NCBI GenBank assembly: GCA_023426435.1
Contig: JAFAAS010000046.1
Coordinates: 10,883-74,882 of the forward strand
Reading direction: 5' to 3'
DNA length: 64,000 bases
From: Verrucomicrobiota bacterium
GTDB taxonomy: Bacteria; Verrucomicrobiota; Verrucomicrobiia; Opitutales; Opitutaceae
Shown: positions 1 through 7,522 of the stretch, in pieces
Layout of the letters: each line of letters begins with the position of its first letter
Numbering within the stretch: the first letter of the stretch is position 1
Notes under the pieces: model-generated
Databases searched by the model: none
Told to the model about the DNA's origin: nothing
What the model saw: only the letters and a program-made list of their open reading frames with translations
Position numbers and translations under genes: made by a program

Positions 1-390
1 TGGAGTTATACCGATTTTTCGATGCCGGTCTGGAATTTTCACCGCGATTACATCGGCATCGATGTGGCGAAGGCGCCGGACGCGCAGAAGCTCGGGATTA
101 CGCATTACCCGGGCTGGTCGGCTTATTGGGTGGATGGCACGACCTTCGTGAAAGCGGCGCGGGTGGAGGCGAATGCGACGTATCCAGATCGCGGATGCTC
201 GTTCGAGACGTTTACGAACGGAAAAATCATCGAACTGGAGACGTTGGGCACGCTCGGAAAAATCGCTCCGGACGCAACGGTGACGCACGTCGAATGGTGG
301 ACCTTGTTGGATGGATTGCCGCGTCCGGATACGGATAAAGCGTTCGCGAAGCTGGCCGCGGCGGTGAGCGGCTGGATGAAGAAGTTGTAA
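1..390 (+). CDS. Galactose mutarotase-like/DUF4380-like protein, C-terminal part (5' end outside window)
   Basis: The frame is open from base 1, so only the last ~129 residues of a longer protein are present; the ATG at 22 is internal. The segment contains a run of aromatic-rich beta strands (GWSAYWVDGTTFVKAA, then CSFETFTN and ELETLGTL). From memory this resembles the carbohydrate-binding beta-sandwich of aldose-1-epimerase-like and DUF4380 proteins, which bind sugars or glycan-related ligands. No catalytic residue can be assigned because the N-terminal part is missing. It ends 51 bases before fmt, with a REP-like palindrome between them. The family call is a judgement from motif style. Confidence 0.5.
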   Translation, partial: WSYTDFSMPVWNFHRDYIGIDVAKAPDAQKLGITHYPGWSAYWVDGTTFVKAARVEANATYPDRGCSFETFTNGKIIELETLGTLGKIAPDATVTHVEWWTLLDGLPRPDTDKAFAKLAAAVSGWMKKL

Positions 391-414
391 CGGCCGACGG
401 ACGCGAAAGGTTGA

Positions 415-440
415 ATCGCGAGCAAGCTCGCTCCTACGGG
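415..440. repeat. REP-like palindrome
   Basis: A perfect short hairpin, GCGAGC-AA-GCTCGC (418-431), is followed by TCCTACGGG just before the fmt start. The same layout (GC-rich hairpin, then CTACGGG or CCTACC) recurs at 15282-15324 and 17930-17955, always beside a gene end or start. It resembles the REP-type palindromes scattered between genes in many bacteria. Confidence 0.6.
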
Positions 441-441
441 A

Positions 442-1455
442 ATGAAACCGCCGTTGCGTCTCGTTTTTCTTGGATCCGATCCGATCGCGCTGCCGCTGCT
501 GGAGTGGCTGGCGGGCGAGGGGAAGGCGCTGGCGGAAGTGATCGCGGTTTTTACGCAGCCGGATCGCGAGACGGGGCGCGGTCAGAAAGTGGTGCCGAAT
601 GCGATCAAGACCTGGGCGCGCGAACGCGGCATTTTGGTTTATCAGCCGGAAAAGCTGACGGACGACGTGCGGGTTCACTACGCGCTGCTTGGTGCGGACG
701 TGGCGCTGGTGATGGCGTATGGGCACATCCTGAAGGAAGTGTTCATCGAGACGCCGCGATTGGGGACGTTTAATCTGCACGCATCGATTTTGCCGCAGTA
801 TCGCGGGGCGTCGCCGATCCAGAGTGCGATTGCGAGCGGCGAGAAGGAAACCGGCGTGGCCTTCATGCGCATGGTGCGGCGGCTCGATGCGGGACCGGTG
901 GCGGATGTGGAGCGCGTGACGATCGAGGCGCGCGACACGGCGTTCGACGTGGAGGCGAAACTGGCGGCGGCGTGCGTGCCGTTGATGAAACGCGTGCTGC
1001 CCGGCGTGGCGGAAGGCTCGCTGGTGTTCGAGCCGCAGGATGAGGCGCGAGCGACGTATTGTCGGAAGCTAACGAAGGAAGATGGTGCGCTCGATTTCGC
1101 GCGGCCGGCGAAGGAACTCGCGGCGAGAATCAATGGATTGTTCCCGTGGCCGGGTTGCGCGGTCGAGGTCGACGGGCAGAACGTGAAGGTGGGACAGGCG
1201 GAGGTGGCGGAAGGGAAGTGTAACCTATTAGGTGACACTTTGTCGGAGGCGGGGGCGGTGATCGGGAGCGATGACGAGGGGTTGTTGGTGCGGGCGGGCG
1301 AAGGGGTGTTGCGGATTTTGAAGCTGCAGCGGCCGGGTGGGCGGATGCTGGCGGCGGCGGAGTTTTTGCGCGGGTTTCCCGTTGCGGTTGGGACGGTGTT
1401 GCCGTCGAAGCCGATGTCGCGGCTGGTGGCGGCGGAACCGTTCAAAAACCGATGA
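442..1455 (+). CDS. fmt: Methionyl-tRNA formyltransferase
   Basis: Formylates Met-tRNA(fMet) with 10-formyltetrahydrofolate so that translation can initiate. The 337-residue protein has the N-terminal hydrolase fold with the signature NLHASILPQYRGASPIQ. The catalytic trio is visible as N111, H113 and D149, matching the N/H/D of the family. The C-terminal oligonucleotide-binding-like domain follows from about residue 210. Length is slightly above the usual ~315 because of extra residues around 255-270, where a palindromic element (1216-1240) is read in frame. The stop overlaps an alternative ATG of the next gene. No def gene is adjacent in the window. Confidence 0.95.
   Translation: MKPPLRLVFLGSDPIALPLLEWLAGEGKALAEVIAVFTQPDRETGRGQKVVPNAIKTWARERGILVYQPEKLTDDVRVHYALLGADVALVMAYGHILKEVFIETPRLGTFNLHASILPQYRGASPIQSAIASGEKETGVAFMRMVRRLDAGPVADVERVTIEARDTAFDVEAKLAAACVPLMKRVLPGVAEGSLVFEPQDEARATYCRKLTKEDGALDFARPAKELAARINGLFPWPGCAVEVDGQNVKVGQAEVAEGKCNLLGDTLSEAGAVIGSDDEGLLVRAGEGVLRILKLQRPGGRMLAAAEFLRGFPVAVGTVLPSKPMSRLVAAEPFKNR
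1216..1240. repeat. Palindromic element read in frame inside fmt
   Basis: The arms are AAGTGT-A-ACCT and AGGT-G-ACACTT around an ATT loop, with one A/G mismatch. It is translated as part of the Fmt C-terminal domain (around residues 259-267, KCNLLGDTL), in a segment that is normally a short variable loop. A second element of the same design lies inside the GT-C gene at 14341-14361. Both are followed by ACACTTT. Confidence 0.6.
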
Positions 1456-1517
1456 GAACATGCGGGGCGGCGGAGCTCTTGCTTGTTTTCGCGCGAGCAT
1501 TCCCCAAGCTGGCGCGC

Positions 1518-2087
1518 ATGTTGAAATGTTTGTGGTGGGCCTGTGTGCTGGCCGCGACTGCGACGGCGCAGACCACGTCGATGCAGGTCGAGCTGGCGAA
1601 TCTTCGTGAGGACGTGCGCGGATTGACGCAGCGTGTCGGGTCGCTGTCGTTGCGCGTCGAGCAGCTCGAGCGCGAGAATGCGGAATTGCGCGGACGCGCG
1701 GGTGAAGCGGAGCGGTCCTACGTGACGCTGACGCAGTTGAACGAAGCGGTGACGGCGTTGAACCAGAGCATCCGGACGGCGACGGCGAATTCGAAATCGG
1801 AGACGTTGCAACAAGTGAGCGGGCAGATCGAGAAACTCGCGGCGCAGACGAATGCGGCGATCGATTCGCTGGCGAAAGGCGTGGCGTCGCGCGCGCCGGT
1901 GCAGACGACGTTTTCGAACGATTATCCGGCGGAAGGCATCAGTTATACGGTGCAGAAAGGCGAGACGCTGGCGGTGATCGCGCGCAAGACGGGCGCGAAG
2001 CTGCAGGATATCGTCAACGCCAACAGAATTTCCGATCCTTCCCGCATCAACGTCGGGCAGGTGTTGTTCATTCCCGGAGGAAAGTAA
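1518..2087 (+). CDS. Secreted LysM-domain protein with coiled coil
   Basis: From the ATG at 1518 the protein begins with a short signal peptide (MLKCLWWACVLAATATAQ). A predicted coiled coil follows (about residues 22-110, heptad-like LANLREDVRGL and VEQLERENAEL), and a C-terminal LysM repeat (about 140-187: YTVQKGETLAVIARKTG ... INVGQVLFIPG). LysM binds N-acetylglucosamine polymers, so a periplasmic or cell-wall-associated role is expected. An upstream ATG at 1452 overlaps the fmt stop but would add a basic extension before the signal peptide; 1518 is therefore preferred. The gene ends 3 bases before parB. Its exact function is unknown. Confidence 0.75.
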   Translation: MLKCLWWACVLAATATAQTTSMQVELANLREDVRGLTQRVGSLSLRVEQLERENAELRGRAGEAERSYVTLTQLNEAVTALNQSIRTATANSKSETLQQVSGQIEKLAAQTNAAIDSLAKGVASRAPVQTTFSNDYPAEGISYTVQKGETLAVIARKTGAKLQDIVNANRISDPSRINVGQVLFIPGGK

Positions 2088-2090
2088 TCC

Positions 2091-3029
2091 ATGTCCGCAG
2101 CTCCCAAATCCCGCCTCGGTCGAGGCCTGGGCGGTTTGATCGCCAGCGCCGTTCCCGCGGCTCCGAAGCCGGCTCCGTCGGCGCCTGCTCCCGCGAGTGC
2201 GCCGGCGTCGCAAGCGCCGGCGGGTGCGCCGGGCTATCAGGAAATCAACGTGCAGTCGGTGGAGCCGAGTCCGTATCAGGCGCGTCGGGACATTCCGCCG
2301 GATCAGCTGAACGAACTGGCGGAGAGCATTCGATCGGAAGGATTGCTGCAACCGATCGTGGTGCGAAAAGTGGGAGAGAAGTTTCAGCTGATCGCGGGCG
2401 AGCGGCGGTGGCGGGCGTTTCAGCAGTTGAAGATCAAAACGATTCCGGCGCGGGTGGTGGACGCGAGCAATGCGTCATCGGCGGCGTTGGGGTTGATCGA
2501 GAATTTGCAGCGCGAAGGGCTGAACCCGATCGAAGAGGCGCATGGTTATGCGAGTTTGATTCGGGATTTCGATCTGACGCAGGAAACGGCGGCGGATCGC
2601 GTGGGGAAGGCGCGGGCGACGGTGGCGAATTCGTTGCGATTGCTGGCGCTCGATGCGGAGCTCCAGGGATTTCTCGCGCGGAATCTGTTGAGCGTCGGGC
2701 ATGCGAAAGTGCTTTTGGGGATCAGCGATCCTGCGCAGCGAACGGTGTTGGCCCGGCGGGTGATCGAAGAAGGCTTGAGCGTGCGCGCGACGGAAAAATT
2801 GGTGCTCGAGCGCAAGACCGCGGCGCCGGTGGCGGGTGTGCGGCCGAAGAACCGGACGCTGCCGGCGAAGGATGCCGAAGCGGTGGCGGGGATCGAAAAG
2901 AAGCTGAGCTCGCATCTCGGCGCGCGCGTGGCGTTGCTGCATACGCCGAAAAAAGGGCGGATCGTGATCGAGTATCGCGGGAACGAGGATTTGCAGCGGG
3001 TGTTGGAGAAGCTGGGCGTTTCGCTTTAA
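2091..3029 (+). CDS. parB: ParB/Spo0J chromosome-partitioning protein
   Basis: Binds centromere-like parS sites and loads the segregation complex on DNA. The 312-residue protein has the family layout. An N-terminal RLGRGLGGLI motif (the ParA-contact patch) is followed by a low-complexity Ala/Pro linker (about 18-48). The ParB/CTP-binding domain carries GERRWRAF at 103-110, a helix-turn-helix lies around 150-200 (ENLQREGLNPIEEA, then ADRVGKARATVANSLRLL), and a C-terminal dimerisation domain follows. A good ribosome-binding site (GGAGGAAAG) precedes the ATG. No parA is seen in the window, although ParA is the usual partner. Confidence 0.94.
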   Translation: MSAAPKSRLGRGLGGLIASAVPAAPKPAPSAPAPASAPASQAPAGAPGYQEINVQSVEPSPYQARRDIPPDQLNELAESIRSEGLLQPIVVRKVGEKFQLIAGERRWRAFQQLKIKTIPARVVDASNASSAALGLIENLQREGLNPIEEAHGYASLIRDFDLTQETAADRVGKARATVANSLRLLALDAELQGFLARNLLSVGHAKVLLGISDPAQRTVLARRVIEEGLSVRATEKLVLERKTAAPVAGVRPKNRTLPAKDAEAVAGIEKKLSSHLGARVALLHTPKKGRIVIEYRGNEDLQRVLEKLGVSL

Positions 3030-3101
3030 GCCGCAGTTGGTAGCCGGCCCGAGTGGCGCATTGACAAAGGGGTGGGCCGCCTGATGCTTTGGCCCCTTTC
3101 C

Positions 3102-3506
3102 ATGAACATTCTCTTCGGTATTCTGACGTTCATCCTGATCGTCATTTCGGTTTTCCTCGTGCTGTTGGTGCTTGCGCAGAAGGCGAAGAACGACGGCGGC
3201 ATGGGAGCGGCGCTCGGCGGCGGGATGGCGGAAGCGACCTTTGGGGCGGATACGGGGAATGTTTTGAGCAAGCTGACGATCAACTTCTCGATCGCGTTCT
3301 TCGTGTTGGCTTTCGTGCTTTATCTCGGACGCATTTATCAGCGCGCGCACGCGACGGACACGGGTGACGCGTTGCCGGCGATTTCGGCTCCGGCCGCGCA
3401 GCCCTCGGCTCCGCTTCCGGCTTTTCCGGAAGCGAGTGCGCCGGCGGAGGCCACGACGACGGCTCCGGCGACCACCGAGAGTGCCCCGGCGGAAGCGGGC
3501 AAGTAA
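3102..3506 (+). CDS. secG: Preprotein translocase subunit SecG
   Basis: Small integral membrane subunit of the SecYEG channel. From the ATG at 3102 it starts MNILFGILTFILIVISVFLV and carries the family pattern of two membrane helices (about 2-25 and 55-75). Between them is the conserved loop LVLLVLAQKAKNDGGMGAALGGG. The tail after residue 85 is Ala/Pro/Thr-rich and low complexity, which is common in SecG. In-frame ATGs at 3072 and 3084 would add a poorly hydrophobic leader and are less likely. An intrinsic terminator follows at 3536-3566. Confidence 0.93.
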   Translation: MNILFGILTFILIVISVFLVLLVLAQKAKNDGGMGAALGGGMAEATFGADTGNVLSKLTINFSIAFFVLAFVLYLGRIYQRAHATDTGDALPAISAPAAQPSAPLPAFPEASAPAEATTTAPATTESAPAEAGK

Positions 3507-3517
3507 GCGTCGAAGCG

Positions 3518-4420
3518 ATGGCTTTTTTTCAGACAACGCCCGCCGTGATCTGGCGGGCGTTTTTTGTGGGCGCGTTGCTCGGAGCGGGAAGCGGGAGCTT
3601 CGGAGCGGTATCGCGGCCGGCGGCGCCACCGCCGTTGCTGCAAACCGGGAAGTTGGATCCTGAGGAAGGTCGCGCGGCGCTGGAGCAGATGCGCCGGCTG
3701 GGGATCGCGGGGGATTATTTTTTCGAGTTCCAGTTGCGGGTGATGCCGCGTCGGGGCCAAGAGGCGGTGATTCGCGGACGGTTATGGGGAAGTCGGAATG
3801 CGATGGGATCGATCACGCGCGTGAGCCTGCAGTTGCCGGGGGAAGGCGAACGGGGGGCGAAGGAGCGGCGATTGTTGATTCAAAACGGTCAGCGCTCGGC
3901 GGTGTGGCGTTGGGATGAAGGTGGGGATGTCGCGATGTTGGGCGTTGGCTCGCTGTTCGAGCCGTTGGTCCCGGGGGCGGATTTGACGGCGTTCGATCTG
4001 CAGATGCCGTTTCTGTTTTGGGAGGAGTTTTCCTACGAAGGAGTCGCGCGGTTTCGCGGCCGGCCGGCACACGTGTTGGTGCTGCGGCCGCCGGCGGAGT
4101 TTGGGGCGAAGTATCCGAGCTTGAGTGGCGTGCGGGTGCATCTGGATACGCAGTTTAATGCGCTGGTGCAGACCGAGCTGCTCACGACCGGCGGAGCGGT
4201 GATGAAGACGCTTTCGGTGATCGATCTGAAAAAGATCGAGGAGCAGTGGATCGTGAAGACGATCGACGTGCGGGACGAAACCACGCGGAACAAGACGCGG
4301 TTTAGCGTGGTGGCGGCGGGGATGGGATTGGATTTCTCGAAAGTGGTGTTCGAGCCGGGACAGCTCGCGACGCCCGTCGAGTCGCCGCGGGCGGGGCAGT
4401 TGGTGCGGATCGACCCGTAA
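3518..4420 (+). CDS. LolA-like outer-membrane lipoprotein-sorting family protein
   Basis: A 300-residue exported protein. A signal peptide is visible at about residues 1-30 (basic R13, then FFVGALLGAGSGSFGA). The mature part has the beta-rich pattern of the LolA/LolB superfamily. This includes the FWEEFSYEG segment, a following HVLVLRPP strand, a long strand ending in DTQFNALVQTELL, and VIDLKKIEEQWIVKTIDVRD near the C-terminus. Such proteins bind lipids or lipoproteins in the periplasm. The start is uncertain: the ATG at 3518 lies upstream of a strong terminator (3536-3566), and a GTG at 3566 right after its T-tract would give a shorter signal sequence. Confidence 0.6.
   Translation: MAFFQTTPAVIWRAFFVGALLGAGSGSFGAVSRPAAPPPLLQTGKLDPEEGRAALEQMRRLGIAGDYFFEFQLRVMPRRGQEAVIRGRLWGSRNAMGSITRVSLQLPGEGERGAKERRLLIQNGQRSAVWRWDEGGDVAMLGVGSLFEPLVPGADLTAFDLQMPFLFWEEFSYEGVARFRGRPAHVLVLRPPAEFGAKYPSLSGVRVHLDTQFNALVQTELLTTGGAVMKTLSVIDLKKIEEQWIVKTIDVRDETTRNKTRFSVVAAGMGLDFSKVVFEPGQLATPVESPRAGQLVRIDP
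3536..3566 (+). terminator. Intrinsic terminator after secG
   Basis: A perfect 9-bp stem (ACGCCCGCC / GGCGGGCGT), a 7-nt loop and six T residues lie 30 bases after the secG stop. The structure overlaps the first codons of the next gene if that gene starts at 3518. Confidence 0.8.
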
Positions 4421-4490
4421 AACGAGCGCCTGGTCGCCGGTGGAGTTGGGCTGGTAGGGGAATTTCTAGGACGCGGTATCCGAAAAATAA

Positions 4491-4504
4491 CGTTGCTCGC
4501 AACG
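4491..4504. promoter_or_regulatory. Palindrome upstream of the ribbon-helix-helix gene (candidate operator)
   Basis: The perfect inverted repeat CGTTGC-TC-GCAACG sits 54 bases before the start of a gene for a tandem ribbon-helix-helix protein. Such regulators often bind short palindromes in their own promoters. That this is the operator is inference from position only. Confidence 0.3.
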
Positions 4505-4557
4505 CCAGACTCTGTGTCGTGATGGCTCCCGCCAGCTTCAACTAATCTGCTTTCACC

Positions 4558-4866
4558 ATGGCCTCCAAGAAAAGTTCAGCTCCGCTCACGTTCGATCTCC
4601 CCAGCGCGCTCATCACGAAAATCAAAACGCTTCGCAATGGACACGGCCTGCGTTCCGCCAGCGAAGTGGTCCGTCTCGCGATGGACGAATTCGATTTCGA
4701 AAAGTGCGTGCCGGTTTCGGTTCCGCACCGCCAGATCTCGGTTCGCATCACCAACGAGCAGCGCGCGAAGCTGAAACGGTATGCGAAGAAGAAGGACACG
4801 AGCGTCGGCGAGCTGCTGCGTCTCGCGGTCGAGAATCTCGCGGCGAAGCCATCGAAGAAGAAATAA
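4558..4866 (+). CDS. Tandem ribbon-helix-helix DNA-binding protein
   Basis: A 102-residue protein with what look like two Arc/MetJ-type ribbon-helix-helix units in one chain. The first is a strand LTFDLP followed by helices around residues 16-47 (SALITKIKTLRN, SASEVVRLAMDEF). The second is a strand QISVRIT followed by helices around residues 67-95 (NEQRAKLKRYAKK, TSVGELLRLAVENL). The C-terminus is Lys-rich. Normally two such chains dimerise to form one DNA-binding unit; here one chain may supply both halves. A palindrome lies upstream and two hairpins, the second a terminator, follow the stop, so it is probably a single-gene unit. No toxin gene is adjacent, so an antitoxin role is not supported. 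Confidence 0.7.
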   Translation: MASKKSSAPLTFDLPSALITKIKTLRNGHGLRSASEVVRLAMDEFDFEKCVPVSVPHRQISVRITNEQRAKLKRYAKKKDTSVGELLRLAVENLAAKPSKKK

Positions 4867-4912
4867 GCGCAGTGCGGTCGTAGTGACCGCGAACTTGCGC
4901 AGGGACTGACAG

Positions 4913-4949
4913 GCGCCGGGCTTGCATTTGCCCGGCGCGTTTTGTTTTT
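4913..4949 (+). terminator. Intrinsic terminator after the ribbon-helix-helix gene
   Basis: A 9-bp stem (GCGCCGGGC / GCCCGGCGC) with an 8-nt loop is followed by TTTTGTTTTT. A separate hairpin (4867-4900, core GCGGTC/GACCGC) lies between the stop codon and this terminator. The tail ends 19 bases before the aminotransferase ATG, so that gene must have its own promoter in or near this segment, or depend on read-through. Confidence 0.85.
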
Positions 4950-4968
4950 AGGCGGACCTTTCACGCTC

Positions 4969-6162
4969 ATGTCCACCTCACCTCTGCCGTTGTCTCTTTG
5001 GGCCCGTAATGTCGCGCCGTCGCCGACCCTAGCGATCGATGCGAAAGCGAAAGCGCTGCAGGCGGCGGGGGAGGACGTGTGCGGGTTTGCGGCCGGCGAG
5101 CCGGATTTCGACACGCCGGAGCACATCAAGGAAGCCGCGATCGCGGCGTTGAAGGCGGGGAAGACGAAGTATGCGCCGACGCCGGGCATCATCGAATTGC
5201 GCAAGGCGATCGTCGAACGTTACGCGGCCGAGTATGGTTTCACGATCACGCCGGAGCAGGTGATCGTTTCGCCCGGTGGGAAGTTCAACTGCTACCTCGG
5301 GGTGCTCGCGACCTGCTCGCCGGGGGACGAGGTGATTGTGCCGGCGCCTTATTGGGTGAGTTATCCGGAGATGGTGAAGCTCGCCGGGGCGACGCCGAAG
5401 TTTGTGCTCGCGGACGACAAGACGGGATTTCGTCTGACGCCGGCGATGCTCGAGGCGGCGATCACGCCGAAGACGAAGCTGCTGATTTTGAATTCGCCCT
5501 CGAATCCGACGGGCGCGGTTTACAGCCGGGCGGAATTGGAGGCGATCGTGGCGGTCGCGGTGAAGCACAACCTCTACATCCTTTCGGACGAGATGTATGA
5601 GCATCTCGTGTATGATGGGGCGAAGCCGACCTGCGTGGCGACGTTGAGCGAGGAGGCGAAGGCGCGAACGATCACGGTTGCGGGTTTCTCGAAGACCTAT
5701 GCGATGACCGGGTGGCGCATCGGCACGACCGTGGCGCCGCTGCCGATCGCGAAAGCGATCTCGGAGTTGCAGAGCCAGATGAGCTCGAATGTGACGACCT
5801 TCGGGCAATACGGCGCGCTGGCGGCGTTGAAGGAAAAGGAAAAGACGGCCGCGGCGTTGCAGACGATGATGGTGGCCTTCGATCGTCGGCGGAAGTTCCT
5901 GCATGCGGAGTTGAACAAGATTCCGGGCGTGACGTGTTTGTTGGCCGAAGGGGCGTTTTATCTCTTCCCGAACATCTCGAGCTTTGGGTTGAAGGACACG
6001 GATTTTTGCACTCGCCTGCTGGAGCAGGAAAAAGTGGCGGCGGTGCCGGGAAGCGCGTTCGGTGCGGAAGGTTATCTGCGCCTGAGTTACGCGACGAGCG
6101 ACGAAATCATCAAGAAGGGCGTCGAGCGGCTGGCGCGCTTCTGCGCGACGCTGAAGAAATAG
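4969..6162 (+). CDS. aspC: Class I aspartate aminotransferase (PLP-dependent)
   Basis: Transfers an amino group between aspartate (or a related amino acid) and 2-oxoglutarate. The 397-residue protein has the fold-type I features in order: GEPDFDTPEHIKEAA (43-57), the NSPSNPTGAVY segment (175-185), SDEMYEHLVY (206-215) and the PLP lysine K242 in GFSKTYAMTGWR. A conserved Arg near the C-terminus (LRLSYATS) binds the substrate carboxylate. The ATG at 4969 is preferred over 4942 because family members begin close to LSLWARNV. It feeds aspartate to the lysC/hom/thrC genes further along, but is not in one operon with them. Confidence 0.92.
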   Translation: MSTSPLPLSLWARNVAPSPTLAIDAKAKALQAAGEDVCGFAAGEPDFDTPEHIKEAAIAALKAGKTKYAPTPGIIELRKAIVERYAAEYGFTITPEQVIVSPGGKFNCYLGVLATCSPGDEVIVPAPYWVSYPEMVKLAGATPKFVLADDKTGFRLTPAMLEAAITPKTKLLILNSPSNPTGAVYSRAELEAIVAVAVKHNLYILSDEMYEHLVYDGAKPTCVATLSEEAKARTITVAGFSKTYAMTGWRIGTTVAPLPIAKAISELQSQMSSNVTTFGQYGALAALKEKEKTAAALQTMMVAFDRRRKFLHAELNKIPGVTCLLAEGAFYLFPNISSFGLKDTDFCTRLLEQEKVAAVPGSAFGAEGYLRLSYATSDEIIKKGVERLARFCATLKK

Positions 6163-6550
6163 GCGGCGTTTTTCGTCAGTCGTTACGGTCGGCGCTGCCT
6201 GCATCGAGCACGACGAGGCAGGCAAGCGCGGCGAGAAGGACGACGACGGTAATCACGGCGGGGAAGATAACAGCGGCTGCGACAACGTTGTGTCAGGAAC
6301 GTTGATGATGCGGCGTGCTGTATCATCCGACGAACGATGGGAGGCGGGACGGACACCGGTCCGCCGAGGCTGTAGCATATTAAATAATGTCATAGCCGTG
6401 GGCCGAATCGGAAAACCCGATTTGAACCACGAAGGCACCGAGCACACAGAGGAAGGCCACGGGATCTCTCCGTGCCTCTGTGCCTCTGTGGTTCACCTCA
6501 AGGGCTATCGTTTTTCTGAAAACGCTCTGGTGGCCGTGTGATTGCTCGCG
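6163..6550. other. Intergenic stretch between convergent genes
   Basis: Non-coding between aspC and the convergent DoxX gene. It holds an imperfect AT-rich hairpin (about 6369-6398, arms GGCTGTAGCAT and ATGTCATAGCC with wobble pairs) and one copy of a 69-bp dispersed repeat (6441-6509). No convincing gene, tRNA or small RNA was seen. Confidence 0.6.
6441..6509 (-). repeat. 69-bp dispersed repeat, copy 1
   Basis: Its reverse complement matches 11014-11082 with three mismatches. The core reads CCTCTGTGCCTCTGTGGTTC on the + strand. Sequences of this CTCTGTGCCTCTGTGG type are familiar as intergenic repeats in environmental bacteria. The two copies face each other and flank DoxX, the small membrane gene, the SET gene and rapA. 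Confidence 0.75.
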
Positions 6551-6970
6551 TCAGCGGGTGCGCGGGCGGTCGATGGCGAGCGCGCCGGGGCCGCTGAACA
6601 GGAGGCTGAGCGAAGCGGCGAGCATGAAGATCGCGGGGAAAGTGGCAGCGTAGGAATGCCCGTGCGCCACATGAACACCGAAGAGGGCGATGAGGAAGTT
6701 GAGCGTCATCAAGGTCGCAGCTTCGCGCGTGCGATAGCCGACGATGAAGAGAAGGCCGGCGATGAATTGGGCGGCGACCGACACGACGGCGCAAACGATT
6801 GGGAAGGGAAAACCGTGTTGTCCAAGGAAGTCGCGGAACTCGAGCATGCGGGTCCACGAGAAAATGTTGTCCTGCGTGCCATGGACCAGGTGGACACCGA
6901 CCGGAATGCGAAGGAAGAGCGGGGCGAGGGAGGAGAAGCGGCCCGAGGAGAGATCGCGCGGGAGGGGCAT
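6551..6970 (-). CDS. DoxX family membrane protein
   Basis: About 139 residues with the four-helix DoxX pattern: LAPLFLRIPVGVHLVHGTQDN, then PIVCAVVSVAAQFIAGLLFIVGYRTREAA, LMTLNFLIALFGVHVAHG, and a last helix FPAIFMLAASLSLLFSGPGA. DoxX proteins are small inner-membrane proteins of poorly defined redox-linked function. The ATG at 6970 is chosen because the family starts just before the first helix; an upstream ATG at 7018 would add a non-homologous leader. It is convergent with aspC and transcribed away from the next gene. Confidence 0.75.
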   Translation of the reverse strand: MPLPRDLSSGRFSSLAPLFLRIPVGVHLVHGTQDNIFSWTRMLEFRDFLGQHGFPFPIVCAVVSVAAQFIAGLLFIVGYRTREAATLMTLNFLIALFGVHVAHGHSYAATFPAIFMLAASLSLLFSGPGALAIDRPRTR

Positions 6971-7112
6971 GGGGGAACGAAAGCAATGTTCGCATAACGC
7001 ATCGCGGAGAAGCGTCAACCGGCCGCGGGTCCTGCGTTTATGCGCGAACGGTGGTCAGGACAACGGCGAGCGGGGCGGTGTCATGCGGAACCGGATACGT
7101 GGAGGGAAGACT

Positions 7113-7514
7113 ATGGGACGCATGCGCTCATTCGAAACGAAGCTGAGCGGCCGGTCATGGTGGCTGATGTTGGTGGTGCCGCCGGTGGGGTATTGGCTGG
7201 CGGTGCAATGGGTGGGAGCGTCGACGGGGAGTGGTCCGGTCCACGTGTGGGCGATGGTCGGGTTGATGGGGTTGGCGACGGCGTTGCCGCTCGGCGCGCT
7301 GGCGTGGATGTTGTGCAGCGTGGCGGCGTATAGCGTTCGGCCCGGTGCGATCGTGGAACATCGCGTGGTGCGCGATCGGGAATTTCCCTTGGATGCGTCG
7401 GTGGAGGCGCAACTCACCGGCGGGGTGGTGGAGGTGCGACTGCGCGGACGAACGTTGCGATTGCGAGTGAATCGTCCGGAGGAGTGCCGGGACTTGATCG
7501 AACGCTCGCGTTGA
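7113..7514 (+). CDS. Small membrane protein with PH-like C-terminal part, unknown function
   Basis: A 133-residue protein. Two membrane helices are visible (about 14-35, WWLMLVVPPVGYWLAVQWVG; about 46-75, MVGLMGLATALPLGALAWML). They are followed by a short beta-rich soluble part (PGAIVEHRVVRDREFPLD ... GGVVEVRLRGRTLRLRV). That layout recalls bacterial PH-domain membrane proteins, but I do not recognise a named family. A ribosome-binding site GGAGGG (7101-7106) decides the start at 7113 over 7083. It is convergent with the SET gene, whose stop is 8 bases away. Confidence 0.55.
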   Translation: MGRMRSFETKLSGRSWWLMLVVPPVGYWLAVQWVGASTGSGPVHVWAMVGLMGLATALPLGALAWMLCSVAAYSVRPGAIVEHRVVRDREFPLDASVEAQLTGGVVEVRLRGRTLRLRVNRPEECRDLIERSR

Positions 7515-7522
7515 TGCGCGGG

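Noticed and set aside
678..2351. Long - strand frame opposite fmt, the LysM gene and parB
   Set aside because: Arg-rich, repetitive product expected from reading GC-rich codons backwards. The + strand genes there have clear family motifs.
3060..3100. Hairpin AAAGGGG...CCCCTTT before secG as a riboswitch or RNA gene
   Set aside because: The stem is short and needs a bulge, there is no T-tract and no known riboswitch layout.
4913..4969. Terminator just before the aminotransferase gene as a second attenuator
   Set aside because: Unlike the cimA case, a same-strand gene ends 47 bases upstream and explains the terminator. No leader peptide or competing arm is present.
6176..6256. A 26-codon hydrophobic frame on the - strand with GTG start (ITVVVLLAALACLVVLDAG)
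   Set aside because: It could be a one-helix peptide, but there is no ribosome-binding site, no gene downstream of it and no terminator. It converges on aspC, so support is too thin.
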